Below, piece after piece: positions 36,166 to 50,126 of a stretch of 64,000 nt of DNA (position 1 is the first letter of the stretch; each line of letters begins with the position of its first letter). Source of the stretch: Aspergillus flavus (taxonomy: Eukaryota; Ascomycota; Eurotiomycetes; Eurotiales; Aspergillaceae); NCBI RefSeq assembly GCF_009017415.1, contig NC_092404.1:1736001-1800000 (forward strand), in the 5' to 3' direction. A program made the translations under genes and the position numbers. A model generated the notes under the pieces. That model saw only the letters and a list, made by a program, of their open reading frames with translations, was not told where the DNA came from and did not search any database.

Positions 36166-37122
36166 ATGAGTGCATACCTCCTACCAAGACCATCCTTGCA
36201 CCGGGCTTCGTCTGCCCTTCTCTTGCGACCTGGATTTCCCCGCACGGTCGAGTTGACGCGATGCTATGCGACTCACAGCGATCTCGGGGGAGGCTCAGGA
36301 CCAAGCTCGACTTCGAAACGGAGGAATGTGACCGTATTATCCGATGATGGGCGATATGAATGGGGAGAATTGACGGGACGGGAAAAGGTTGCGCGCGCTA
36401 CCCAGCAGTCGTTCAACTTTGTGATTATATTGGCTGGTGCGGCTTTGACGGTTAGTGAGATCTGAGTGGGCAATACTGTTGCTCATGGGCATCTCATGAT
36501 GCATGATGGACGCAAGACTGATACATCGGTAGGGTGGTGTATTTTACTTGCTTTACTCAGAGGTTTTCTCCCCGAATAGCCGGACATGGCAGTACGAGAA
36601 GGCAGTTGAACGCATCTTGGACGACAGTCGGTGTACGGATATTCTGGGAGACCGAAGAGAAATCAAAGCATATGGAGAAAGTACTTCGAATAAGTGGGCG
36701 CGGAATCGTCCTATTGCGTGGGTACCCTGTTGTTCTTGATTAGTTACGCATCAAAGACGCTAACTTCTTATTAAGAGCCACTATCGAAAAAGATCGTTTA
36801 GGCCGGGAACATCTGCGGATGAACTTCCATGTACGTTGCGTTATTCCTTAGATAATATGTGCATAACTAATCGTCAACGTTCAGGTTGAGGGACCGCGCA
36901 ACCAAGGAGTTGTACACGTCCACATGATTAAGCCACTCGACAAGAATGAGTGGGAATATCAGCTTCTAGCATTAGATGTTAAGGGTAAGCAATAGTTGAT
37001 TCCCGACATATACAATCTCAAGCTAACCCTACGTAGGTCACTCTCGAGTCATCCTTGAGCAAGCTCGTGAGAAGCCTGGAGTCGGGCAAGCGTTGAAGAT
37101 CTTTGGCATACAGTGGCGATAG
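36166..37122 (+). CDS. tim21: Mitochondrial import inner-membrane translocase subunit Tim21
   Basis: Five exons: 36166-36450, 36533-36717, 36776-36830, 36885-36984 and 37037-37122, giving 236 residues. An Arg-rich, acid-free N-terminus (MSAYLLPRPSLHRASSALL) is a presequence. A transmembrane helix at about residues 83-102 (FNFVIILAGAALTGGVFYLL) is split by intron 1. The conserved intermembrane-space domain follows with SEVFSPNSRTWQYEKAV, NRPIA, DRLGREHLRMNFHVEG and GHSRVILEQAREKPG. Tim21 binds the TOM complex and links TIM23 to respiratory chain complexes. Intron 2 uses donor GTGGGT and acceptor TTAAG, chosen because it preserves the frame. Confidence 0.93.
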
Positions 37123-37584
37123 ATCACGCCCTTGTCAAAACAAATTTTTGTGCTCTGTCAGGTAGCCTTGACATGAAAAGGCTCCCTCTTCCTACCCTGG
37201 CTGGCCAACACCAGAAGTAAGAGCTAGATGTTTCCATCTGCAGCCGACGCAAACCAGTCGGCATGATCAGTCACTGTCGATCAGTTATTCGACGGACTTT
37301 CGAGTTTGAAGGGATAGCTTCAAGCTTGTGACAGACGAAAGTCGTTATTCTTGGGTGATCTGCGTCTGCGTATGGCTTCTTTGTGCCACGACGCCACAGT
37401 TACACCCGTATTGTACTATAGAAAACCCACACTTGGGCATGTATTCATAAAGCATTCTGCAGCATATTAAATCAACGAGATAATAGCAGCATTTTCATAA
37501 GAAATCAAACAATGCAATGGCTATTTTCAATACATAAATATTAACATGAGAAACATAAAACTTATACATCGAACTTTAGTCTCA
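37123..37584. other. Convergent 3' spacer
   Basis: Spacer between the stop codons of tim21 and the fuconate-dehydratase-like gene. No gene is seen. Confidence 0.5.
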
Positions 37585-39120
37585 TCATATCCGAGGACCC
37601 TCCAGAATTGTCTTCGCAGCATCCGTCGTCCACCAACTCTTGCCCTGCTCACCGGGGAAGGCAAACTCATCCATACTCTCGGGCTTCATCTCGACACTGT
37701 ATCCAGGCTCCAGAGGGGTAACATAGTAACCATCTTTGACACTGGAGGGATGCACGAAGTGCTCGTGTAGGTGGTCCACATACTCCAGCACACTCTTCTT
37801 ACCACTGACAACAACGTAGTCAATGGTGCTAAGATGTTGGGTGTACTCAGGCAAACCGACACCACCGGAGTGAGGGACGATAGGGACACCGAACTTGCGA
37901 GCAAGCAGGAGGATAGCGAGGACCTCGTTGACACCGCCGACACGGCAAGCATCAGCCTGGAGAACAGTCAAGGCTCCTGCCTGCAGAAGCTGCTTGAAGA
38001 TAACGCGGTTCTGACACATCTCTCCGGTGGCGACACCGATAGGGCCGTGTGGGGTGTTCTCGAGAGCCTTCTTAATAGCGGCGTGGCCGAGGATATCGTC
38101 GGGGGAGGTGGGCTCTTCAATGAACCAGGGCTTGAACTCGGCGAGCTCATGCATCCAGCTGATAGCCTCAGGTACAGACCAGACCTGTTCAGAACTGTCA
38201 CTAATGTAATAGAGAGACAGGTTTCGACAATGGTCAACTCACCTGGTTAGCATCCACCATCAGGATGTTACCCTTGTCATAACCAATGGCCTCACGAGCA
38301 ATGCGCAACCGCCTCTTATCGTCTTCGATGTTACCTCCAACCTTCAACTTGAAGTGCCTGTAGCCCTGCTGAACGGTCTCTTTCAGAAGAGCCTTCAGCT
38401 TATCCTCGCTGTAGCCAAGCCATCCGGCACTAGTAGTGTAGGCAGGGACTGCACGGCTCTGCTCCGCCTCCTTGATACGCTCTTCCTTGCCACTCTCAAC
38501 CTCCTTGAGCAAAGCAATGGCCTCTTCAGGAGTGATAGCATCAGTGATATACCGGAAGTCAATGCAACGAACGAACTCCTCGGGTGTCATCTCCGCCACG
38601 ATCCGCCAGACGGGCTTGCCGAGTGTCTTAGCCCACAAGTCCCAGAGCGCATTGACGACGGCTCCCAGGGCAAGGTGAATAACACCCTTCTCAGGACCAA
38701 TCCAGCGCAGCTGGCTGTCAGAGACTAGATGACGCCATGTCTTACCCCAGTCGGCTGTGAGCTCGTCCAAGTCCTTTCCAACGACGAGTGGGGCGAGAAG
38801 GGAGATGGCGGCGCAGACGATCTCGTTTCCACGACCGATGGTGAAGGTCTATTCATTTAAGGTATCAGTATTATGTTAATGTGGCGGGTGTTGCATGATC
38901 CGCATACCATGCCATGTCCAGCGTGTGGGGAGTCAGTGTAGATGATACAATAGGCGGCGGAGTAGTCGCCCGCTGCGTTCATGGCATCGGAGCCAGTCTT
39001 ATCCAAGGATGTCTGTGCATTGAGTCAATAATTGAAGAGTAATTGCATCGGATCTAAGAACAGCCTCTGACTTACCGGAAACCGCACATCCCGGGTGGTG
39101 AAACCTGTGATCTTGACCAT
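37585..39120 (-). CDS. Enolase-superfamily sugar-acid dehydratase (L-fuconate dehydratase / ENOSF1 type)
   Basis: Four exons, 39076-39120, 38908-39012, 38243-38848 and 37585-38184, all joined in phase 0, give 451 residues. The family pattern is clear: GDYSAAYCIIYTD near the start, EEFVRCIDFRYITDA, HFKLKVGG with the K-x-K acid/base motif, the metal ligands D in MVDANQVW, E in WFIEEPTSPDD and E in GVATGEM, and the catalytic His in VPHSGGVGLPEY. This subgroup dehydrates six-carbon sugar acids such as L-fuconate to 2-keto-3-deoxy acids. The substrate in this fungus is inferred from family only; rhamnonate or galactonate would be alternatives. The length is close to human ENOSF1. A 600-codon-scale antisense frame is only a shadow. 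Confidence 0.9.
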
Positions 39121-39982
39121 TGTGTAGGGTATATTTTATGGAAAGAGAGGGAGGAAAGGTCAATTGAGTTGTTGTAGAGAAACAGAGTAAAGCTCAGGCT
39201 CTAGTCGTAGGCGAAATAATTGCAATCGCTTTTTCTTCAAGATGCGGGGATGGTCATACAATGTAGTGTATGAAACGAAGAGAGATCTATACAAAGTCCA
39301 GGAGTAGAACCCCTAACAAGACAGAGACGGTGAGAAGAGACGTCTCTTGTGCAAGGAATGAAATAAACACGAAGCAAAAAATCAAGTTACAGACGGGGTA
39401 AAAGGCGCAAGATATACGGCCGTCACCCCTCCTCCCCTCCAGGCTAAAAAGGGAAATACAATGGATTGCGTTGGACTAATTATCCCGATACTGTGGGGAA
39501 TCCACTCTCATTGGCGGAGGAATTCTTCCACTCCATGGGAGCGGTTTTTCCACCACTCAGCGTGTGTGATCCGACAGTCGAACCGCTTCTGTGTTCCTGA
39601 GTATCGTCTGTATGTCAGCTGATAGAATGATACAGTTCGTAATGCCGAACGGCTGCGGCAGATCTCCGTCCATACATTAGATCGGCTATAGATATACCTC
39701 TTTCCATGCATTAAAATTTACAAGGTACAAGCCTTGGCTACTTATGAGTCCGGTAAGACTATGTTTACATCCGCTAGCGACAGATAAGCCTGAAGATCGT
39801 GTTGATCAAACATTCAGTATACCGAATGCAACGTAGTTTTTGCCTCCAAAAGGCGGATATCAATTTAAAAGTACTGGTACTTTCATGTAATAATGGATTG
39901 GTGTCGTGAAACAGGAGTGCTGACCTCCCTAGACTTGACTGAACCGGTATGATCTGGTTTTTGCCCAGCTTCCAAAGGTGTC
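39121..39982. other. Intergenic, no gene seen
   Basis: 5' flank of the dehydratase and 3' flank of the RBM25-like gene, both on the minus strand. The frame read past the intron to 39774 is not the real C-terminus of the RBM25-like gene. Confidence 0.5.
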
Positions 39983-42527
39983 CTAACCAGACAAGCCTCT
40001 CTTCTCGCTTTCGGAGAAGAAGATAATCATTCGCCACAGCTTCCGCACCAAAACTTCTGCCTCCTCGTCGAGAGCCTAGGGAACCAAAGTTAGACATCAC
40101 AGCATATTGACAAAGGCGATGCTTGAATGAAGATATACTCACCTCCTCCAGCTGCTCCACCAGTTCTTGGGGAGGTCCATGCTTTCGAACATGCTCTTCC
40201 ACCACATCCACCAACATCTGTTCCTGAACACCCAGGTATTCGACAATCTTCTTCTCCACGAAGGGCTTGAGTTGTTCGCTGACCACATTTTCGTCCACGA
40301 ACTCCCACTTGACTTCCCAGTTCCACAATCCTTCCTTCTCGGTGGGGATTTCGGCGGCCAGTTGTCGGGCAGCTTGCGCCCGCTCCTCCTCGCTGAGTCC
40401 GGCAGCCTCCGCAGCGCTGTCGAACTTGATCGGGATAAGAGGGCGTCTTGCCGTTGCTTCCGGCTCTTCTTCGTCTTCCAGCAATCCTTCGACTTCGGCA
40501 ACAGTACGGCGGCTGGTTGCAGCCTGAGCCTTCTGTGCCGCAGCTCCAAGGGAGAGCTTGAAGCGCTGGGGTTCTCTGGGGGCCTGAGTCCGGGTCTCCA
40601 ATTCCTCCGCCTGTCGAGCAAGGAAGTCGTCTGCCATACCACGTGCCTGTTCCCGCTGTTGGACAGAGCGAGCCCGCTCCCGCTCTTCGGCAGCACGGTC
40701 AGCCTCATCCATACTAACCTCACGTGCTCGGAAAGCTGCGCGACTACGCAACCACGCTCCCCTATCGGCGTAGTAGTCATGGGCCTTGCGACTGGCCTCC
40801 GCATCATCGTTCCACTCCCCGAAATGCTTATCAGCCTCTTCGCGCACTTCCTGCAGTTTGGCTTCTTCCTCCTTATCACGCTTCTTCTCTCGCTCTAAAG
40901 CTGCAGTCCTGCTCCGTTCGCGATTGAGCCAGCGTCGCTCTTGATCGAGGAATTGTTTCTCTGCTTCAGCATCCTTCCTCTCTTGGCGGCGACGTTCCAG
41001 CTCTTCATCGCTCGCATCGGAGTCTTCATCTTCACGATCAATGTAAAAGGGGGCGCCATTCACCGAACCGCCGTTCACAAATGCCACACCCTTCTGGTAA
41101 TCTTTCGGGATCTGCACGCCAAAGCCCTTCGGACCAGATGGCGCATTCGGCATGCTGCGGTCCCGAGGACCAAGAGGGATCCCGTTTGCTCCGGCAGCGG
41201 GTCCGCTTGGAGCTGTAGGCGGAGGGGAGGCTAGGCGGCTGATGCGAGAACCTGAGTTGCGTGCTCTTTCCATAGACTCGATCTCTTCCTCTCTCTTCAG
41301 ACGCTCTATATCCCTACGGTTGCTTCTCTCACGGAAAGCTGCGATCTCCTTAGCAACGGTTTCCCTCATTTCCGGAGGAATATCAGATAGCTCATCCTCG
41401 ACGGTGATGGGGATAGTGACGACTTCAGCCGATGCACCATCTTGGCCCTCTGCATCCTTCATCGCAGTATCCCCTTCACGATCAATCGCTGAAACATCCT
41501 CTTTCTGAGTGGGTGATGACGGGTGAAACAACTCTGAAAGGACGCTAGACAGGGTCGAGCGCGCAGCATCTAGGCGGGATTGCCGCTCCGCGGGGTCCAC
41601 CTCGCCTCTGCTAGCCTCATATTGCTCTAGATAATCCAGAGAGCCCTCGTCAACGACAACCTAGTTTAAACAAGTGTTAGATTATACTCGTAGATCCCCA
41701 ACATGCATAATACATACCAGTAGTTGGCTCTTCTCAATCTCATTATCTTCCTTGTCACCGCCCTCCGACGGCGTCTGTCTCTTCAAAGGCACTTCGACGT
41801 CCTTTAGCACTTCCACAGCTGTTCCCAGACTCTCGGGGTCCTCGTACTCAGCGAAACCGAACTTGCACGGTTTTTCATCCGCATCCGTAGCACGGATCCA
41901 GCGCCTAAGATTCCCAGCAGACCGCAGAATCTTCTCAATACCCTCATCGCCACCAACACCCTCAGTAATCCCACCGACAAAGAGCGTCCGAACGATCTCA
42001 TCCCTGGTAGGCGGCTGCAGCTGCATCATCGCATCCCGCACATTCTGGCGCTGGGTTTCCAGATTCGACGATCCCAACCCGGCACGTCTTCCTGGGGCTT
42101 CGCGTTCCTTGTTAGTATCGGGGGTAGCTGACTTCGACGGTCCCGACGTTCCCAGGCGAATCACAGGCGCGGAGAAGTTGATGTTCGGCATATTTGGGGG
42201 CGGTTGGAAGTTCGCAGGGAAGCCCGCAGGCCGGCCTGGCTGTTGGGCGTTCGCTTGCTGCATCCCGGGCGGCGGAGTAGTTCCGGGGGCAGACATTCCG
42301 GGAGGGGGGGCTGTATATGTGTTGTTAAGAGAATGTTAGACAACTGGAGCCAGTCGGTGGCACTTACCCATGCCGGGAGGAGCTCCCGGGTAGGCCCCGA
42401 AGTCAGGCGGCCTTCCATAAAGACCTGGAGCTTTAGAATGGAGTCAGTAAGTTATATATAGTCTAGAGGAGTGCGAAGTTGTCATTTTGGGAGGTGTATC
42501 CTGCGTACCTTGGTAAGGATTATACAT
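39983..42527 (-). CDS. RBM25/Snu71-like RNA-binding protein with C-terminal PWI domain
   Basis: Five exons: 42509-42527 (19 nt), 42368-42430, 41718-42310, 40143-41660 and 39983-40075, giving 761 residues. The N-terminus is Pro/Gly-rich (MYNPYQAPGLYG, PGAPPGMGAPPPG). An RRM follows (RTLFVGGITEG, then KFGFAEYEDPESL). A long charged, coiled-coil-prone RE/RD-rich middle contains ERRRQERKDAEAEKQF. A PWI domain ends the protein (EGLWNWEVKWEFVDENVV, KIVEYLGVQEQMLV, LDEEAEVLVRKLWRMI); the last helix is supplied by exon 5. This architecture is that of RBM25 and yeast Snu71, U1 snRNP-associated factors in 5' splice-site choice. Nuclear location is inferred. Confidence 0.92.
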
Positions 42528-43521
42528 TGCGACGGATTCGCAGCTCCAGTGCAACGGCAACGATCACGAAGGGAAAATTAAAAGGCTTCGGCAGTCTCCG
42601 GTGTATGTGAGTGTCGGTAAAAGAATAAGTTCAGGCTGAATTGGTTATGATGCAGAATCATAGAAAACCAGACGCAACCGTTATGAAAAGCACACCTCGA
42701 TCTGGGGGAGGGAGATAATGCCTTATGGGTTAGTTGGAGGAGTTCGCGACGGTTGAGACCGATTTGCTTGTTCAAAGTTCAAGTGGTCCGTGCGTGCCAC
42801 GTCTTGGCGCATCGGAGCAGAAGAAAGTGACAGCCCTAGCTAGAACTCAACACTCCAGGTCAAACTTCACTAAAATTATGGTCGGGAGTTCTTATATTTA
42901 GTCAATAAAAAGACTTAAAGTATAGAAGCTACTAATTTGGGAGCTGGATGACATTTCTCCCAAGGTCTTCAATGCTACAACGTTGTACGTCAAATATATA
43001 TAAGCTTGATGCCTCTTTGTTGGTGCTGTATCGGTACAGTAACGTCTCCTAAAGTACAAACAAACCAACACGGGTTTAAGCTTGCAATGAGTTTATATAG
43101 AAGCTGGCACATGGAGACATGAGGCGAAGTTCCCGGCTTGCCGTTGTATGGAACCCCGGAGCGCATGTTATGTGCAAGATGCAAGAATGTCGAGCGAAGT
43201 AACACTACGTCTGACATGAAGGTAACCTCCTCACAAATACCAGTTCATTGTATAGAGTATAAAAAAACCAATACTACAATAATGGCCTTCTTGTACCCCC
43301 GTCTGGCACGCAACTATACTTCTAGCTACCAAGGAGACCGCTGCTTACATTCATACCAAACACCACTAACTAAACTTGGAAAAGAGATATTTACTCAAAA
43401 TAATGCATTCATCAAGAAAATAAACAATAATCAATTGTATTATACATTCATTCAATACTCGTTGACGAGATCGTTTCCTATCGTACAAGTTTCACCCTCG
43501 AAAGCAGGAGCACGTAGATAT
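42528..43521. other. Intergenic, no gene seen
   Basis: Promoter of the RBM25-like gene and 3' flank of con-10. Open frames (for example plus 43138-43671) overlap con-10 in antisense and are shadows. Confidence 0.5.
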
Positions 43522-43895
43522 TTACTCCTCCGGGTGTCCAGTAGCCTTTCCACCCTTGTGGCCAGCCTCCCTAGCTCTCTCATCCCCAGGCTCGAAGCTT
43601 CCACCAGAGGCAAGTCCACCCTTGTGACCAGCCTCCCTAGCCCGAGGGTCTCCAGGACGGAAGCTGCCTGACGAAGCGTGACCGCCCTTCGAGGCGATGT
43701 CTCTCTGCATTAAGAAGTTAGAAACATATGCCTAAACGTAAGGTTAATGGGTGTTAGCAATGTACATACCTGCTTATCCTCGTCCATGCTGGCGAAACCA
43801 CCTTGGTGGCTCGATTGGCCTCCCTTGCGGGCGATGTCTTCGACCTCGTCATGGGGGCGGTTGGCGAAGTTTCCGGGGTTCGGGTTGTGGGCCAT
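43522..43895 (-). CDS. con-10: Conidiation-specific protein CON-10 homologue
   Basis: Two exons, 43770-43895 and 43522-43704, encode 102 residues. The protein is small, hydrophilic and built of the repeated KGG-type motif: IARKGGQSSHQGGFASM, IASKGGHASSGSF, EAGHKGGLASGGSF and EAGHKGGKATGHPEE. It lacks membrane segments and is likely intrinsically disordered. CON-10 proteins (conJ in Aspergillus) accumulate in conidia and under light or desiccation-type stress. The gene sits 0.9 kb from a con-6 homologue in the same orientation. A TATAAATA box is present about 140 bp upstream of the ATG. Confidence 0.93.
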
Positions 43896-44830
43896 TTTTG
43901 CTGATGTGTGGTGTCGCGATTCAAAAAATGAGATTTAAAATAGTTCACAGAAGGTGAGACAGAGTATTGTAGTATGTGGTTCTCAGTGTTTGGATAAAAT
44001 AAGCGTTTTCAGTTCTTAACAGCGGATTATTCCTCATATTTATATTGAGAGTTGTAGACCGAGGGCAGATCCATGACTACATGGTGATGTAGGATGTATG
44101 CTCCAGTAGCAAGTTTGACCTGAATGCCACAATACCTAGAAGCTTCACCTTCAATGGGTCATCCAGGGGCAGATGTCGCGATGCCCACCTCTTACGCAAG
44201 TATGACTTAAGTAAAACAGGGAACTGTTTCTATTCAATGGACAAATATAGTAGTCCCAGTATTGCTGACGTCTATTTTAAAAGCAAAACTAGTGTTTTAG
44301 GTTTGATTTTAACTTCAGGGATCTGGACTTTAGTTCATGGTCAGATTGTTCTGGGTATGAGGTTCAGGCTCATCACTATTACCTCATAGGCGTGAGGTAG
44401 GTGCTCCACTTGTTATGGACACAACATTCTCCTATGCTACTCACCGTAATTCCTACATTGTACAATTGAGCAATTCATTCAAGTAGGTTTGCTTTCCGAC
44501 ATTTTGGTAGGGTTTGAATCCTCTACCTATATGTCAGTGGCGGGAGGTTGAGTTAGACCTGGAGATATTTATTTGATCACCATCAAGCACTTCAATTGCA
44601 AATAGTTACCCGACCGATTGCAATGCCAAGAAAAGAAAATACAGTCTGTGTACAAACTATGGACAGTTCGCTTATGACTTACCACACAATATCACAGCAA
44701 GAAAAGGTAGAATTCATATTCAGGATAGAGCAATATATCTCCACATTCATATTACAGCAACATCAATTACCATCCGGATTTTCGCATATAGTTACAACAT
44801 AAGCATCAAATTTCACAATACGAATCTAAT
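43896..44830. other. con-10 promoter / con-6 3' flank
   Basis: Non-coding spacer between the two conidiation genes. It holds the con-10 TATA box (44037-44044). I looked for BrlA-type sites and found only near matches (for example CGAGGGC near 44,060), none fitting the consensus. Confidence 0.5.
44037..44044 (-). promoter_or_regulatory. TATA box of con-10
   Basis: TATAAATA on the minus strand, about 142 bp upstream of the con-10 ATG. The position is reasonable for a fungal TATA element; function is inferred. Confidence 0.5.
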
Positions 44831-45234
44831 TTACTCCTCAGGGTTCTCGCTAACTCTCTCGGCAGCACTGCGTCTTGCTTCGTCCGATACATTAGGGTTA
44901 TGCGCGGCACTAGACACAGGTTAGTATATATGTACGTATCGGACTTTGCGTGATGATAAACTTGTAAAACATACGCTTTGAGTCCAGCGTTGACTCTCAT
45001 CGGATCCTTGTTCTGCTCACCACTTTCGGTATAGAGGTCATGGCTAGGCTGGTCACCACCAAGCTGGTCGAGCATCGCCTGGGCGTTTTGCTTCGCCTCA
45101 TCCGAGACTCTGGGGTTACTGAGGGTGCTATATGTATACTGATTAGTTCCATTTGAGGTTTTATGATAGTACTACAAGAATACTCACGCCTTGTAGCCAC
45201 GCATGGCGTTGACTCTTTCTTCGGCGGAAGACAT
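44831..45234 (-). CDS. con-6: Conidiation-specific protein CON-6 homologue
   Basis: Three exons, 45188-45234, 44975-45127 and 44831-44909, encode 92 residues. Two CON-6 repeats are visible: VNAMRGYKATLSNPRVSDEA and VNAGLKAAAHNPNVSDEA, each interrupted by an intron at the same position (after the GC of the alanine codon in YKA/LKA). This matches duplication of an intron-containing unit. The protein is small, hydrophilic and spore-associated in its family, with proposed roles in spore desiccation and germination. It is in tandem with con-10. BrlA-type sites lie upstream. Confidence 0.93.
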
Positions 45235-45318
45235 TGTGATCAATAAGAGTTGTGAAGTTGAAAAGCTATTTTGTGTACTGGAGTGTAATTTGGAGTTGTT
45301 GAAATTCAAACTAAGTTG

Positions 45319-45325
45319 CAAGGGA
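45319..45325 (+). promoter_or_regulatory. BrlA-type response element (CAAGGGA)
   Basis: CAAGGGA fits the BrlA consensus (C/A)(G/A)AGGG(G/A) and lies about 85 bp upstream of the con-6 ATG. A seven-base degenerate site can occur by chance; its weight comes from the second copy and the target gene. Confidence 0.45.
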
Positions 45326-45360
45326 GAATAATCTAGATGCTAATGCTGACGGCTCTTCGG

Positions 45361-45370
45361 CTCTTATACC
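45361..45370 (-). promoter_or_regulatory. TATA-like box of con-6
   Basis: GGTATAAGAG on the minus strand, about 130 bp upstream of the con-6 ATG and between the two BrlA-type sites. Confidence 0.4.
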
Positions 45371-45396
45371 AGCTCCTCAAAGCTACTTGATGTCAG

Positions 45397-45403
45397 TCCC
45401 TTG
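45397..45403 (-). promoter_or_regulatory. BrlA-type response element (CAAGGGA, minus strand)
   Basis: TCCCTTG on the plus strand is CAAGGGA on the coding strand of con-6, about 165 bp upstream of its ATG. It is an exact second copy of the site at 45319, in the opposite orientation. Confidence 0.45.
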
Positions 45404-47890
45404 CCACTGTTTATGCTCGTCATAGGGACATAATGCCTTCATGGGGATCTGGAAAGCAAAGAAGTGTACTATTTAGCTTGGATCGGCGGACGGTCCTATT
45501 GGTGGAAGCTTCAACTAGGGTTCATCTGTATCGAATAGAACCCAAGGTTGACGTGGATAATACATCACCCAGTCATTCTACATTAGGGCTTACAAAAGCA
45601 TTAACCTGTACAGAACTGTACACATATCCAGGCTTCTGGGGTTACTTCAGGCGGCCTACAATAGTCAGTGTGAGTATATACTGTGTGAATCTTCTATGGT
45701 TTGCGAGAGATTGGTTCGGAACGTCATGGTGACGGGCAAGTTAAGCGTGGTGACAATTAAGGTGAATCGACCATATTTGTTCTTGTGAAACACAAATTAA
45801 GATGTATAACATGTGAAATCCAGAATGACAATAATACGTAGAAATTCCAACTTCACGAATTCTTCGCTCATATTGCCGTTCTTAATCCTGGTTAGGAATG
45901 CCCGGGCAGCCAAAATGATGAGCCCGACGCCTGCGCTCTAAGGATTCTTACGAAAACCACTTCGCTTTGTATCGTGTCCCAAGTGCGAATGACAATAACT
46001 CATTCGGCAGTAGTTTACAGCTCATGACAAAACAGCCAATGTATGAGTTTGATCTTCGAAGGGTGGAGAGAAAGAACCATTCCGACAGACGCCTGCTTCT
46101 TCACAAAGTCGAGGAGGGTACGCCCAAGAGAATGGCCACAACGATTCCATAGGATCAACAAGGTGTCAAAAAACACCATGCAAATACATAAAAGAAAAAG
46201 TAAATGACATGGAGATCAGCACTGGCTACTAATGGGACGCAGTTCATATACTAGTCTCTGCTAGCTGGCTGTTCTTGTCAAGTTTTTTGATGACAATATT
46301 TAAATCAATGATAGGCAGTTTGAACACCTGTGATGGTATCGGTAGCAATGACTTGAGGTGAACTTCGTATACCTATATCGCTTTGATTTTCTTTTTTTTT
46401 GCTTCGTGGTAAGTCACAGTGTTTGAGTCTAAGAATACCTACCGAGTAGTAACAGTTGCATGGCTTGAGCTACAGTAGTCTTGGTAGCGGGCACTACCAT
46501 TGGTCAAAGTACACAAGACATTGAACAGCCCAGGTATTACTGAAAATGCATATGTCGGGACGACGTTTATAGGGTTTCAATTCAAGGCCTTCATCGACCG
46601 TTATGTGAGTATCTGTACTGAGCTGAGCATACTAGCCACTATGGGAAATTGTTCGCTTCGCAAAGTCATTTTCACCTATTTATTCGAAAATCATGCAATT
46701 TCGTATAGATCTGAGCTTATTTGATAGATCAGTCCGACTCAATGCATGGTAAGTATCGTGTTTGACCGGATATGTTTTGAGAACCCGGTGTTGTTGGATG
46801 CGGTTACTATATCGCGTAGCCCTATAGAATCATAACCCGGGACTTGAACAATAGGTTTACCTCAATAGACTCCACTAAATCAGTGGTTTCTGACATTTCC
46901 GTGGCTCCCAGGTCATACATGTTGGTCCAATAGATGTGACGAGTATTATGTCCACAGTGGATTTAAGACAGCCTATCATGGTTATGAGCACCTAAGTAGG
47001 TATTTATATTGGCTGCGCAATCCTATTGAGACATGTTTTGACAGGAGTTGGGCATGACAGTCTTAATCGACCGAATTCTTACAGATTCTAGAATAATTTT
47101 GAAAGGAGAAAGAAAAAGTCTCAATTCGTCGATTGCAATTAACCGGCGGACGGAGAAACTCAGGAGTCTAGTCTGTAGTAGATGGAGTGCCGTAAACCGA
47201 TAAAGTTCCCGTCCCAGATCACCGGTGTGATTTCCGAGTACCCTTTGAGAAAGGAATTTATCCCGATGATCCTATTGCCGGAAAGTAAAGTTTATGCATG
47301 AATGATTATGGTCACGGGGTGAGAAGAAAATGAAGGGGGAGAAAGTTTTTGCTAATTTAGGTCGCCTTGAAGTTTGACAAGCTGATTAAGTATTCAGTAA
47401 GAGATTATGACGATTGGTTGTGGCTGTCAAAGCTACTATATTTGCCCATAGTCAAGTGGTACGTCGGGGCCCATAACTCCGGAGTTGATATGGGTACCTG
47501 TAGTCAACCGCCGACATTTGCTCAGACTCCCCCACGCAAATTGCAGGCGATCGACAATGTCGTAGTAATAGCATTAATAATAATAGTTTAATTAGAACAT
47601 ACGTACTCCGTAATATATGACAAAGGATGAGTAGTCTAGACAGGTCCTAATCCAGTTGGTAAAGTCGGATAATTTCTTGGAAGGGAAAAAAAAGGTGAGC
47701 CCCACGGCAGCCCCTCCAAAGCCGGACCCCAGCACACCGGTTGACGCCATAGGATTCAGGCCATTGTTTGTCTGCCCACCTTCAGCGTCATCTGCCCCTC
47801 CGCGACTCCCGTTGTCTTTTTCCCTCCGTTTCTTTCCCAGCCATCCATTCTTCTTGGGCATTCGTCTTGGTGACTTCCTCTTATAACCAG

Positions 47891-47993
47891 GTATGTCTTT
47901 CTTGGGTCAAGCTCGTTCATCTAGGACTCTTCTTTTCTTGATTACTTGCTGTTGAGAGCTTCCCCGCACTGACACCAGCTATCTCTACTGTAG
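47891..47993 (+). other. Probable 5'-UTR intron of glucose-6-phosphate isomerase
   Basis: Donor GTATGT after ATAACCAG, a CACTGAC branch-like site and acceptor CTGTAG, ending 26 bp before the ATG. Leader introns are common in highly expressed fungal genes; no transcript data are available here. Confidence 0.45.
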
Positions 47994-48019
47994 AATTTCA
48001 AGAAGCAAAAGCTATCATA

Positions 48020-49736
<1,717 letters not shown>

Positions 49737-50126
49737 GTGTTGCCATTGAGTAAGCCTGCCATAAATTGAACAGACAAAAAGGAGTATAATATTTCCATAT
49801 TGATGAGGACATGAAGAGTCACCTTTCTGTTAATTAGTCACATCCCATTGAATGAGACATGTGTAGTAATTTTCAAATATTCGCACCATTTCTAAGTCGA
49901 CGTAATTGAAGCGATATTAATTGTTGCGGCCAAAAGAGATTGAGAATGAAACGGTGTAGTTCATTGCATGAAGACGGAACTTGCTTTCCAAAGTTGGCAA
50001 GATTGGCCCAACTCGGCCTTAGTTCCCTTGGATGTGCGGCTCGCCACCGTGTCTCCTCTCTGCAACTTCGACTCGACAATAGACCGTGAGCCCATCCGCC
50101 GAGCCGGCGGGCTATGAGTATCTAAC
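49737..50126. other. Intergenic, no gene seen
   Basis: 3' flank of pgiA and short upstream region of the next gene on the same strand. Confidence 0.5.

Larger units (their letters stand above)
45235..48019. other. Long intergenic region, con-6 promoter to pgi leader
   Basis: 2.8 kb without a supportable gene. The left end carries the con-6 regulatory sites and a CATTCT (AbaA-type) hexamer at 45574-45579. The right end (from about 47,650) is the leader of the glucose-6-phosphate isomerase gene. Confidence 0.5.

Noticed and set aside
40139..40898. Long open frames in other frames and on the plus strand
   Set aside because: Shadows of the charged, repetitive middle of the RBM25-like gene.
44500..44550. 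tRNA-like T-arm (GGTTTGAATCC)
   Set aside because: No acceptor stem, D-arm or anticodon arm at the right distances on either strand.
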